Below, in pieces: positions 1 to 14,282 of a stretch of DNA of 64,000 bases. A program made the position numbers and the translations under genes. Positions within the stretch are counted from its first letter, which is position 1, and each line of letters opens with the position of its first letter. The notes under the pieces were generated by a model that was given only the letters and a program-made list of their open reading frames with translations, was not told the origin of the DNA and ran no database searches. The stretch lies in the NCBI RefSeq assembly GCF_000972845.2, contig NC_040018.1, forward strand, positions 7,499,266-7,563,265. Reading direction: 5' to 3'. This DNA comes from Larimichthys crocea (taxonomy: Eukaryota > Chordata > Actinopteri > Sciaenidae).

Positions 1-15
1 TTTATCTCATCACAG

Positions 16-2669
16 AACTGCATGTATGACAGCTGTAACTGTGAGAAAAGTGAGGACTGCATGTGTGCTGCAGTCTCCTCCTACGTCCATGCCTGTGCAG
101 CTGCAGGGATCCAGGTCAGTGACTGGAGGAAGACAATCTGTGGTGAGTAGTGAGGAACTACGTTAGGCATGTGTCTCTGTCCAAATCATATAAAAAAAAA
201 CACTTATTTTTCCAATGGACCTGTGTCCTCACATATATCAAATGTCAGTTTGATCAAGCATTAAATAAACTTTGTGTTAAACCACACCAGTCCTGTTTTT
301 CCAGGACTTCCTATCACTCATGTGTCAAACAGAGCTTTTAAAAGTGTATTATTGATCTACAATCCTTTCTAGCTTTGACAGAGAGAACAGCTTCTACTGT
401 TAAACCACTTCATATGAGATCAAACTATGTATACCAAAGACCTAAAGACATAATTCTACAATTACTAGAAGACAATTAGTATGCTAGAATGGATCACAAG
501 TTGGAGAAAACTCACAGATAAAAAGGCAAGCTAAGTTATAGATTGCCAATACTCCAGGGGCTCGTCCTGACCAGATTCTAATTAGCATCTAGCACCTAGG
601 TAACACACATAAGGTTACATTGAAATTATGGGAAATTTTGAGCTTTGAAATGAATCTAGCAGTCGTGATTTAAATTGAATGGTAAGGATGGATCTGATCT
701 GAAAAATCTTCATATGATATGACTGCTTGCCATTGATTCTGGTGGTCTGACCTCCTCAGGTAAATATGCCAGCTCCTGCCCCAGCAGCATGGTCTATTCC
801 TACAACATCACGTCCAGCAGTCGCACCTGTCGCTGCATCGACTTCACTGAGCTCAGCTGTCACCTCTCCTTCCTGCCCATCGACGGCTGCATCTGTGCAG
901 AGGGAACCTATCTGGATGAATCTAGGAACTGTGTCCCACCTGAGTCTTGTCCCTGCTATGACAAAGGCTCTGTGGTGCCTCCTGGACAGGTCGTCAACAA
1001 GGACGGAGTCATGTGGTATGAAAATCATTTTTGAATCATTCAAAATTCACTTTTGTAGAACAAGTGAATATTTGTTCTTGGATCTATTTGTGATCTACCA
1101 TAAGTATTATTGTTATCTTTCAGCAGTGTGCTGTATGTATATTAATGTGTATTTTTTTTATATTTCTCCACCAGCACCTGTAAGAAGGGCAAGTTCAGCT
1201 GCATTGGAGAGTTTATTGCACTGCCATGTAAGTGTCATAATACAGAATCACCTGATAAGCAGCAGCTTTAAAAAGGGTTTCTTGGACAGTAGTTGGCTCC
1301 CCACATAGATAAAATAGATGACTACATTATTTTTTATTAGCTTTATATTTCAAAATACTATCAGGGATGTTCATTTTGCTTCTCTAAGAGCAAGTGTTGA
1401 AAAGGAAACCGATCTACTGTATGTCTGTTCAAACCTCTAAAGCTCACTTGTTAAATCTATAAAAAAAAACACACTACAGTTTTATCTATTCATCAAACCT
1501 GTTGCACCTAGCCGTTTTTTTGTTGCTGTTTTTGTTTTGTTTTTAGTCAAGAAAGTACTATCAAGAAATAGTCCCAACACATAACTACCTCTAAAACCCT
1601 GTTTCTGTTTGAGTTCAGGTTAAACACACAGACAAAGAAAAGATACATGGAAATATTATAAAAAAGTATCAATAATAGAGTTCAGGTGAAATTCAACATA
1701 CAAACATTTCAAGCACAGAACTCCATCATCTCCCGTTACCTCTTCTATCTATACTGGAAGTATTTTCTGAGCTGATGGTTACAGGAGCAACTACTTTGTT
1801 GTAACCTACAGTGGTCAATGTCCTCTTAAAAGACAGTATTGTGCAGTAGAACATAAAATCAAGATGAAAATCAGTTTAAACCAACATGCTCCTTGGCTGA
1901 CCTCCTTGATGAGAAGAATTCTTACCAACAGTAGTCAGAATGCTCTTTATACTAATACTCAGCTTCTGCCAGGGGGGGATGTTTACCACAGTTTACAGTA
2001 AACTGCTTAGGATATACCTCTGCTATCTCTGAATAGAAAGCAAAGAGTGTGCCATTCATCTCAGATAAAATTCCACATTTAAATAGAAGAATGTTTGTTG
2101 TGTTACTTTCATTCTCAAGCTGAAAAAGTTTTAGTAATATAAAGAAATCTGTGCTCTCAGCTCTGTTAAATAAGGAATAAAACTAATGCTAATGCTAATG
2201 CCAGCTGGTGCTGCATTAAATCAAGACAACAGCGATGCAAAACTAGATTTACTTTAGAAATGCATTAAACTAATTGTCTGATGTCTTTTCCCAGCCGCCT
2301 GTGCTCCCCCCATGGTTTTTTTCAACTGCTCTGCTCACAGTCCAGGTGCAAAAGGAACCGAGTGTGAGAAGAGCTGCAACACACTAGACATGGCCTGTGT
2401 GAGTCACCATTTCCTCAACATAAGGAAAATATTCATGCAAATACTCAAATTTTTGAACAATCTGACATCTGGAGTGAAATTACAACTTTTTCTCTGTAAA
2501 TTTGATCTTTTCTACAGATGAGCATGGGATGTGTCTCTGGCTGTATGTGTCCATCTGGGATGGTATCTGATGGTAAAGGAGGCTGCATCAACCCGGAGGC
2601 CTGTTCTTGCGTTCACAACGGCATCTCCTACCAGCCTGGAGAGACCACCAAGGTGGACTGCAACACCTG
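16..2669 (+). other. Gene A block: C8-2 end, TIL2 and D' (TIL') region
   Basis: Exons 16-142, 760-1015, 1175-1227, 2295-2398 and 2518-2669. The first exon encodes a C8 tail with the pattern MYDSCNC...[10 protein letters not shown]...DWR. The 760 exon is a TIL domain ending in [14 protein letters not shown]. The 2295 and 2518 exons encode the D' part, with [13 protein letters not shown] and then [17 protein letters not shown]. In the VWF/mucin family this region packs against D3 in the N-terminal assembly. Exon lengths of 127, 256, 53, 104 and 152 bases match gene B exons of 127, 256, 47, 110 and 152. Confidence 0.88.
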
Positions 2670-5600
2670 GTAGGTGAATTACAAGTGGAATCAAATGATG
2701 TAAAGCTACCAAACAAAAAAGACATCTGAACAGAACCTAATCTGTATCTATTTACAGCACTTGTAAAGACAGGAAGTGGCAGTGCACTACCGACCCGTGT
2801 GATGGAACCTGCTCTGTCTATGGGGATGGACACTACATGACTTTTGATCAGAAGCGTTTCACGTTTGATGGCAACTGTGAATATATTCTCACTCAGGTAT
2901 GAATGCACACAAAATCAGTTGGGGAACAGGGTGATGGAACTGATGTGCATTTTTTAGACACAAGTTTTTGGAAACGTTATCACCACCATCACCACATGCT
3001 TTGTGAAACAGGAATGAGACATCCCAGACAATCATTAGACCAACAAAAGCTAAATCCAACTCTAATGCTGTGTGACAAAAGGCTTTGGTATGGTGCAAAA
3101 ATCAAGCAGAGAGAATAACATTGGTGTGCTTCTGTGTGTCCTTCCTCAGGACTATTGTGGCAGCGCTCAGAGTAATGGGACCTTCAGAGTGATCACTGAG
3201 AATGTTCCATGTGGAACCACAGGAACCACCTGCTCCAAGACCATCAAGATCTTCCTAGGGGTAGGTAGTCAATATAAAACAACTGAAATGTCTGATTCAA
3301 CGTAGACTGCTTGCTGAAATTTCTGATAGATACAAACATGTGAACTTGTTTGGTTTATCTAGAAGTCAAAAGCAACTGGACAAGTTCTCACTTTGCAGAT
3401 CACAGAAAATCATTAAATTAAAAAAACGCTAATATGCAGATAAAAATCACTTTATTTTTTAAGGGTGGTGTCGATGGAATGGAAATGTAGGAGCTCCTTT
3501 TAACTGCAAAAATGTTCGTTGAGGTGATGTTTTCTGAGCTGTTAAATGAAATTAGCGGTATATGTATGTAAAACTGACCGTCATTTTTCTGATCTTTCAT
3601 TTAGAGTGCAGAACTGATCCTAACAGAGGGAAACTACCAGCTGCTTTCAAGTGGAAATGAAGAAACAGTCCCATTCCGTTACAGTACGATGGGCATCTAC
3701 CTGGTAATAGAAGCCAACAATGGACTAATTTTCATGTGGGACAAGAAGACCAGTTTGTTCATCAAGCTCAGCCCAAAATATAAGGTAACCCTGTAATATA
3801 TGAATGAAGGTTTTGGTTTTAATGTGACTACAACTGATTTATTAGGAAAACAAATGACACACTTTGTTTTGATATGTAAGTTGAACAATTACTTCTCACA
3901 TCACAAGTCATTTTTTAAGTTTAAGTGTGTTGAGGATTTTTTCAAACCTGTAATTTTTACCTTTATTCTTTTATTTGTTTAACTGTAGTTTAAAGTAACT
4001 TAGTTTGAGCAATTCATAGCTTTTATCATTTTTCAGAGAAATGTGTTTTATTAAAAGTAAATATTTTTTATATGAATCTTCCCTTACAGTTGACTGCCTG
4101 CATTAAACATCAACAGTTAAAAAGTAACTAATACGCTAACTAATAAAACTGACTAGTATTTTAGAAGAATCGGTCATTTTACTTGTTGTGTAATATTTGA
4201 GTAATACAACACTATTTGTACTCAAGTACAGATTTCCAGTACTCCTTCCAGCACTGCTAAAGGTCTTTACTTTTTCAGGGTCGTGTGTGTGGGCTGTGTG
4301 GCAACTATGACGGCAATGCAAATAATGACTTCACCACAAGGTGCCATGCTGTGGTGGTCAACTCACTGGTGTTTGGGAACAGCTGGAAGGACTCGCCAAG
4401 CTGTCCTGATGCTCAGGGTATCACCAGCCCCTGCACAGCCAACCCATACCGACAGTCCTGGGCCCAGAAACAGTGCAGCATTATACAGAGTGATGTCTTC
4501 TCTGCCTGCCACTCCACTGTAGGTTGTTTTAGAACACAGATTGAGAATGAAATATGTCACGAGATATCAATATCTTTCAATACAATGTAATATCTCAATA
4601 TTTTGGTGAACTCCTAAATGTATTTACTACTTAGAGATAAGAAATTCCAATTTTTTTGGCAGTATCAGATCCTTTCCCCCCTTTCAGAAAATGGAAAAAA
4701 AATATTATATTCTTAGTTATTAACTAAATTTGATCCAATTTGTAAAGTAAGTAATAAGTGTAGCTGTTAGATAATTTTAGTACAGTACAAAGTACAATAT
4801 ACCAGAAGCAGCATACAACATTTTGTGTTATGGAGTTGCTCTGTTCAACTCATTTGCGTCACTTGTTTTCAGGTTGATCCCACTCCATACTATGAAGCAT
4901 GTGTGTTTGACTCGTGTGCTTGTGACACCGGTGGAGATTGCGAATGTTTCTGCACTGCCGTGGCTGCTTATGCTGAATCCTGTAATCAAGCTGGCATCTG
5001 TATACGATGGAGAACCCCTAAGATCTGCCGTGAGTAACCAGGATAAAACATTCCCCATCACAATTTGTCATTAATAGTTATTTTTCTGCCAAAATTTTGT
5101 TGATGGCAATTCATTGGAGATCTTGATCCTGTATTTATCCAATCTCTGGAAGCTACAGTTAGGAATGACCTTCAGAACCAAATTAGTTGCCTTAAGAAGC
5201 ATGTGCATCAAAAGTAGGGTGACACAATAAAATTTAATCTGAAATGAGCTTTTAATTTTAGGCATGGGTGGCCTATAGGTTAGAGAAGTTGGCTTTTGGC
5301 CAGTCACCACAGGGCGCTCTCTATGGGTCGAAATATGTGCCACCAGAAACTGAATTTGAGTCATTTATATTTGAATTTGAATTTCTTAACTTGAATAATT
5401 GCATTTAAAAACTGAATTTGAATCACATAATTTAAATTTGTATTGTTCAATTTGAATGATTGCATTGAAAAACTGAATCTGAATTGTAATTTGAAATTGA
5501 ATTTATTAGTTTGTCCGGGTAGTTAGGGTTAGGGTTCTGCATTCATTTGCGAGGTTTTCTTAATTAACCTTTCAATCGCTGCCTCTGTGTGGCGCAGCTG

Positions 5601-8600
5601 CCACTGACCTGCCACGGTTGGTCACTGCTGCTTTGATCATCTGTTTTTAAGAAAGTACTTAACTCCCAACTGTTCTTAGTGGTCATTGCTCAAGGCTATG
5701 GTTTAAGCTGAGCTTCAGTGTCGTGTGTGTAACTGTGTGATGATCTGGATGTTTTCTAAAAAAAAAAAGCACTGTTATCAGCAAAATAAAATTGCAGCCT
5801 GGACTTGTAAATTTGAATTTTAACATTTCTTATGAAAAATGTAATGGAAAGAAATGAAAATAGCTCCACTATTTTCCATAGTACCACATCTAATCATTCT
5901 GGTATCATTTCCAGCTATCTTCTGTGATTACTACAATCCCCCTGGTGAATGTGAATGGCACTACATGCCATGTGGCTCTCCTTGTATGAAAACGTGCCGG
6001 AACCCCTCAGGCATCTGCTCTACACATATACCTCCCCTAGAAGGTAAAAGATAAATGTTTAGAATTTGATCTGGCCAACTTATCAAATAAAATTCAACAT
6101 TCGAGACTGAACACATGGTCTTTTCGCTATCTTTTGTAGCTGTGTTTAAAAGAAGTATTGTTTGTTTTTCATTAGGTTGCTATCCAAAATGTCCTCCTGC
6201 TCAGCCATACTTTGATGAGGATACAATGACATGTGTTTCAAAAGACCAATGTGGCTGCTATGATAAAGAGGGACAACACTATAATAATGGTGACAAAGTG
6301 CCAACAACCGAAAATTGTCATTCTTGGTAGGTTTTGCAAATATTACACGTGCCAACATTCTATAACTGTGGAGTTGAAAACAAATCAAAACTGACAATAT
6401 ATTTCATGTTCTCTCTCAAAGTACATGCAGTTCACTGACCATCCAATGCCATTATGATGCCCAAGGTATGCCAGATGCTAGAGATTGTGGGCTGTAAAAT
6501 TGAATTGAAATTACAATTAGAAATACATACTTTATTTTAATATGTTAATAATATATCTCCCATCTTTACAGCCTGTACTTGCACATATAATGGGAACAAA
6601 TATCCCCCTGGCACTACCATCTATAACACAACAGATGGGCATGGTAACTGTATCACAGCCGTGTGTCGGAAGAATGGCACCATTGACAAGGGGTCATACC
6701 CATGCCCAGTATCGACACCACCAACACATATGCCAACTTCAACCACTAACACGCCCAGCCAGCCTACAACTATCTTTGTTTTTACATCAACCACACCAGG
6801 TAGGAAAAGATATTCATTTTTGAAAATAAAGACGTGTGTATCCCTATTCAGCTGTGTAATGGAAGATTTACTGCATAACCAATACCTGTATTATGTGTCC
6901 ACAGAGCCAGTCACATGTAATCCTTGTAAATGGTCACAATGGTACGACGCCAGCTTCCCCACTCTGGGAACTCCAGGCGGAGACAATGAAACATATGTAA
7001 AGATTAGAGAAGCAGGTCACAAGATATGTGACAAACCAAGCCAAATCCAATGCAGAGCTGAAAAATTCCTAAATGTCAGCATTGACAAAGTTGGACAAGT
7101 GGTGGATTGTAACCTGGCTAAGGGACTGACATGCAGAAATGAAGACCAGTCAGGACCACTGCCCTTGTGCTTCAACTACCAAGTCAGAGTACTGTGCTGT
7201 GATTATAGTGCATGCCCAACAAAGCCTACTCCTTCTACAGAAGCACCAAGCTCAACGACAAACACCCCGAAAATACCTACAACACATGTTACGTACACAT
7301 CTCAGCCATCTACAACTACAACAACTACACCTTCTACCACAACTGAAACAACAACTACAACTCAACTGCCTACAACTACTACTACTACTCCAACAACACA
7401 TGTTACTAAACCTTGTGAGGAAACATGCTACTGGTCACAGTGGATAAGCTCAGACTATCCTGAATATGGTCCTGGAGGGGACAATGAAACTATCAAACAC
7501 ATTATACAGAAAGGATATGACATCTGTCAAAATCCAGTGGCGGTGGAGTGTCAGGCAGTGCACTATCCAGGGATTCCACTAAAACAACTGGGACAAAAAG
7601 TAACATGCAATACCAAAGGACTCCTGTGTGAGAACAGCCAACAACATCCTCCGATATGTTTAGATTATCAAATAAAGGTAAAGTGTTGCAAAACAATGCA
7701 ATGCAGCACTACTACGATTACAACAACTACACCTTCTACCACAACTGAAACAACAACCACACCCCAGCCACCTACAAGTACCACTACTCCAACAACTACA
7801 CCTTCTACTACAACTGAAACAACAACTGCAACTCACCTACCTACACCTACCTTTCCTACCACTACACCTACTACACCTGAGCAGCCTGTGACAGGAGGTC
7901 GACTCACAACCTCTATACCCCATACTCAGCCACTGCATTGCTATTGCTATCATCTAAATAAAAGTTTCACCCCTGGTAAGTTCTATTTCATAAACACTGC
8001 TAAATAAATTAATATATTGGTAGCAGAAGTAAAATGAATCTTTAGTGCTCTGAAGTATTCATAATAATTATCCATATTCAAACGTAAAGAGCACATGTTT
8101 AGCACATGAAAATGTACAATAGCCATCTAACTTTGCCATTTTACATCTTGCATGGTCTGAATAAGTACATTTATACTGTATTTGCTATATTTAGGGTTTT
8201 AGTTTTGTTGTTCTGACCATGCTCAGTGACAATTGTACAACAAAATCAGGGCATGTAGTAAATGCACCCCAGGTTATCCAACCTTGGAAAGAAAATTAAT
8301 TTTTAATTTAACGAGTTGCTTGGTTACTAATGGGATAAAACCGTATGTATTTTTCTTTCATTAATCTTCCTTTGCTTTATTTTCAGGCTCCATAGTTTAC
8401 AATGAGACAGATCTTGATGGCCACTGTTTCATAGGGTACTGCAATGAGAGTTGTCATGTAGTACCCCTACACTACCCGTGTGTTACATCTACTCCTCACC
8501 CTACCTCTAATACTACCCCTACCACTACTTCTATCACTACCCACAATCCTGGGTGTGTTGATCTAAATCCTCCAAGAAAGGTACATCTTTATTTCTATTC

Positions 8601-11600
8601 TTTACATGTTTAACTTTGTTTCTATATGCAGTTGTATAGCAATACTGCTCCATTCTTAAAATTCTACCAACCCTTTATTTTTTTAATTCCAATCTATTTA
8701 TTCTCATAGGATGGTGAAAGTTGGAAGGTAAATAACTGTATTATAGGAACATGTGTTAATGGCAAAGTGACCTATAGCCGAACACCATGTCCAACTAAAA
8801 AGCCTTTAGTGTGTGCAAATAACTACCCTGCTGTTGAAGTGCAGGATGACGAATGCTGCTCTCACTATGAATGCCAATGTAAGTCTGACCTACTAAAATA
8901 ATGATTATTCGTAAAATCCTCAGGTTAAACATGTAAAAGCTTACCTGTATCAATGTTTTGTGTCCTTCTTAAATGTCTTAAAGATTTAAAAATGTTTCTT
9001 TTTGTATTGTGTGAAGGTATCTGCTACGGTTGGGGAGACCCCCATTATGTCACCTTCGATGGAACCTACTATGCTTTTCAAGGCAACTGTTCATACTGGC
9101 TGGTGAAAGAAATACTGCCCAAATACAACTTTAGTGTTATGATCGATAACTACTACTGTGGTGCATTAGATGGCTTGTCCTGTCCACAGTCCATCACTGT
9201 CTTCTACAAAAGTTACAAGATTTTTATTACACAGAAGGAAATCAATGGCATTTTTAAAAACCAGGTAATTAAATTAACTTTTAACAAATTAAATTAACTC
9301 ATATATTTAACATATACATTTTACTGTTATCTAATATATGTAAAAGTTTCCAAAGAAGGCTTTTCATACCTTAATAAGAAGTTCGTAAAGTGGTATTTCT
9401 CATATTTATATAACAATGCTTTCTGTTTCAGATTTATGTCAATAACAAGGCTGTGAGTCTTGCATACCAAACTACTGAATTCTCTGTAACCACCACCGGT
9501 ATTGATACAGTGCTCGTCATCCCTCAAATCCACGCCAAGGTCACTTTCTCTGGGCTCATATTCAGTATATACCTACCCTATAGTATATTTGGCAACAACA
9601 CCCAGGGACAGTGTGGTGAGTTCTGCAGTGGAAATTGATATCATATTATTATATGTATAAATTAACAGTTGATAGATGACATGCATATCTACAGAAGTTT
9701 AACAGTTTTAACAGTTTATGTATCCAAAACAGAACCTGTTGCACATATTTAACACATTCTGCATTTAGTCTGATTAAATCTTGAAAAATAATTCACTTCA
9801 ATTCATTCTATTTAATTCTAATGATTAGTCAGGTAAATGCCAGTGCATGTTTGACTTGAGTTGTGTCATGCTTTTACTAATGATGAGGGTCTCTTTAGGT
9901 ACATGCACCAACAACCGGACAGATGACTGCAGGCTGCCCACTGGTAAAATTGATCCTTCATGTCCTAATATGGCACATGAGTGGCATGCTAATGGCAGTT
10001 TGTGTGAACATCCAGTTCAACCCACACCAACTCCTACGCCTACTCCCTGCGATACATCCATCTGTGAAATAATTAAAAGCAGGTACGGTAAAAGGAAAAC
10101 ATGTCTGCACTGCAAGCTCTAACTACAATAATACAGATAACACTCACAGTGTTCCTCAATCAGTTCTTTAAAATCTAGTTAATAGTTGCACATTCAGTGT
10201 TAGTGAACAGAAAAACTCTCCTCTTCTTCATGTCCGAATAAAGCCTGTGTCTGACAAAAAGGAATTACTTTATCAGATAAATTATCCCAGCATTGTTATT
10301 AAAAAAGACTACATCTCTAAAAAAAAGGCTTTGAAGCACACCTGACAAGAAGCACGTGACTTGTTTATTCACTTAGACTTAGACAGACTTTGTCATTCAA
10401 CTGCACATTCACAATGTACATTTGCCTTGTTATTGTGTATTGATGCATTCAGTTTGTGTCCAGTGTCCATATTGACTATGAATTCCATCTTCTCCAGTAT
10501 GTTTGAGGGTTGCCACAAGTACATTGACTACAAACCATTTGTCATGGCATGCGAGTTTGACGTTTGTCACATGCACATTAAAAACATTAGCTGTGTCAGC
10601 TTGCAAACCTATGCTGATGCATGTGCTGAGGCCGGAGTGTGTATTGACTGGAGGAGCGCCACCAAAGGACTCTGTGGTATGCAACTAGAATATTAAATTT
10701 CATTGTCAAGGCTACATATACTACTTCTTATAATTTCACAACTCACCAACATGATCACTTTATTTCTTAATAGATTTTAACTGTCCAAGTCCCAAAGTGT
10801 ACCAGGCCTGTGGCCCTATGGTGGAGCCTACCTGTGAATTATGGTACAGAAATTCACAAACACACAGTTGTCACACTCAATTATTTTTTTCATTCGTTTA
10901 TGCATTGACATGCACAATAACAATAAGTGAACTTCACACAGTATGCTATTGTTTTTGCAGGTACAATAACAAATTCGTGTACACTGTCAATGAATTCAGT
11001 GCCATGCTAAAGACGACGCTGGAGGGTTGCCATTGCCCAAATGGCACCATCCTCCTCTCTTCCAACTCAAATGAATGTGTGCCCAACTGTGGTAAGAGCA
11101 GAGTTGCATTTAAGAATATCCTGCCTGCACTTTTCAATGGACCTTTGTGATCAAGTCAAAATCACGTTTGTTATTCTATCATCAAAGCACAAAATTTAGG
11201 CACTGACTGAATGGGAAACCATAAACCCAGGTTTGCAGCTCATCTAAGACCAACAGAAAGAAGAAGCCTTAGAAAAATGTCATTATTTTATCCAGCGTGT
11301 TGTAGAACTGAAATCAACATTTTCTTTGGCCATTAGCCTGTACACATATACAGGTTTCTGCTTCACCTGTTTCAGTTAGTTTACATGTGTAAACAAAACA
11401 TATTTAGCTTTAGGTGGAGCAGGTCTATCAGTAATTTAGGAAAACAGAGCCTGTTGGTAGACTGCTACCCAATTAAAAGAAGGAACATGCAAACTGACTA
11501 TCTGCAGCTGAGCAGCAGCTTCTAGCTACTACGCAATACTACAGTACTACAGTACCTTAGCAATATGTTCAGGACTATTAATGGTGAATCAATGTTTAAG

Positions 11601-14226
11601 AATATGATATAGTAATATAAATGAATCATTTAAAATCATAAAAAAGATTTAGATTTAGATGTGATTTCATGGAGGATACACTTTTTACTAGCCTTAGCCC
11701 CCGAGACAGAAAAACCCAAGTCTTGATGAATGGAAATCAATTTATGATTTATATTTTTTCTCCTAATAGAATTGTGTCAACTGCCAAATGGGCAATACAA
11801 GAAGGTAAATTTTTTGTATTATAATCCCGGTCTCTTTTTATATAGCTGATAATGCTATGCCTCCTACCATAATTCTGCAATAATTGTTGCATCCTCAGCC
11901 CAATGAAAAATGGAACGAAGGCTGCAAGGAGTGTACATGTGAGGACCACACAATGCAGGTCACCTGTCATGAAAGGCCCTGTCCAACATATCCACCCCTT
12001 AGCTGTGATCAAGAAGGTCAGGTCAAGGTCAACTGCACTGACACCACTGGCTGCTGTCATCAGGAGAGGTGTGGTAAGTGTGCATCAAGTAGGTAGCAAC
12101 TCTTTGGGTCAATAAACGCTGTATTTAAAAAGGTACTGAGCTTAGATAGTTAACACATAATTCACACCTGTATTCAGAATGGGGTTTAAGAGGAGACTCA
12201 CATAGGCACTGAGACTTGTCGGTTTTGACAAACTGGCAGGTGTGCATTAACATCTAGTACCAGATGGTGTGATAGGACACCTGACGCAGGTAAACTACAC
12301 CAATAAACTCACAAGCACCAGAATTCTAACGTACAGGAACTATGTGCAAATATTGTAACCAAAAAGATAGATCAAAACTCTGATCAGAGAGAGGTTTTGT
12401 GCAGGACACCGTGATGAAAACGTGATGAAATCTTTGGTCGTCATCGTAATGGACGACACAGAGGCGACACGTCAAAAATGACCATGGCAAGCTCTTTTCT
12501 TGCCTGTTGTGAAAACCACAGACCTGCTTGCATGAATATTCATTCATTTGTGTCTTTGAACAGAGTGTGACGTGAGTCAGTGCACTGGTCGTGTGCCATC
12601 CTGTCCGATTGGTTATACTCTGAACATCATTCAGGGAGCCTGCTGTTTCACCTATACCTGCGGTAAAGTTGCTTACGTGTGTGCATGTTGCTGTAAAAAG
12701 GTTTCATTTTTGTGATTGTTGCAGCATGTTTAAAATACATTCATAGAGACATTTTTGTTTCCTTCACAGTGAGAAAGGATGTGTGTGTTTTTAACAACAG
12801 TGAATATCAGGTGAGATCTCACAACTGACACCCACACGAGAAACCACTTGAGTTACTGGAGGAAATACAATACAAAATAATATACAAAAATGATTTAACA
12901 CTGTGGCATTGTGTTATTTCTCTAAAATGAAAACCTTATGTCATCATAAAGATTTCACATTGTCACATAACACAATTTATGAGGTTCCCTGAATCTTGGC
13001 TGGTAATAATAAGCTTTTTACAGGAAGACAGTTTGGTCACAGCTCATCAGTGCTCAGTTATGTTGCAAATAACAATATATTAAAGATAATTCTGCACTTC
13101 ATGTCCAACAATTAATCAATTATCAAATTTGACAACCACTTCAACGACATGACACAGTCACAGCATATTAAACGACCATGAGTGTTACGTAAAACACTTG
13201 GAGAAGATTGTACGGCTTACAATAACTTACTCACTAATGTTTTGCTTGTCATGTTAATCCATGTTCAGGACTACTGCCCATTTAAAACATGACTGTTCAA
13301 ACCCTACTGGCTGCTTGGTCTCTCGAGAACAGCTCAGCCAAACAACTTGACACTGTGCTTTCTTGGATCAATGGCAATAGATGAAAAGTTATTGAGATAT
13401 GCGAAGGACAGACATACAGAATGGTGGCTATTAGGCTGATTGATATTATTCTTTCCATCCCTTTATTTGTTTAGCATGGACTTACACTTTAGTTGCCACT
13501 TTGTTAGGTTTATTTTAAAACCCAATGCTGTCCAATACAAAAGTCTAGCTACAAATTCTCATTTTACAAAGCTGACAAAGTTCAGTGACTGTAACTATTT
13601 GTTTATCATTGATGCACTGGACTGCGGTACCTCATTTACAAGCAGGAGTAGCTGTGCTGACCTTCTTACCCTATCCATCCAGGTTGGAGACCTTATGCCT
13701 GGAAATCCATGTCTCAAGTGCATTTGTACAGACCAGACAGATGCCGGCACCCACACGTACATACCAGTCTGTCAGCAGATACCATGTGACACACACTGCC
13801 CTGTGGTAAGACTGCTCTCCTTCTCTTTTCATCTCTCTCTCTCACTTACTTACTTGAGCACATTTATTCATTCAAGCATTCGTGGATTTTATTTTCACAT
13901 TAAACATGTTTGATTTTAATATTAAAGGTCCGTCATTAGTGTCATTGTAATTTTTCTGGTTGTCATTCATGTCCATAAAAACAAGGACAACAGTGTCAAC
14001 ACTGGATGGAAATCCTCACTTCACCTGATTGGATCTTGTGATGGTTTGAATTATTATTATTTTTTTTTTTACATGCCGAGTCTGTCTTTGTGTTGCTATT
14101 CAGGGTTATCAGTACGAGACCAGCACTGACAGCTGCTGTGGGAAGTGTGTCCAAACAGGTTGCATTATCATGCTGCCAGACAGCTCCACACACACATTAA
14201 AGGTTGGTATATCTTGTATATCTGAG

Positions 14227-14282
<56 letters not shown>

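Noticed and set aside
766..1308. 180-codon open frame over a gene A exon
   Set aside because: It is out of frame with the TIL domain coded at 760-1015 and runs on into intron sequence.
5519..5537. Telomere-like TTAGGG words
   Set aside because: Only two to three units, expected by chance or as part of an intronic repeat.
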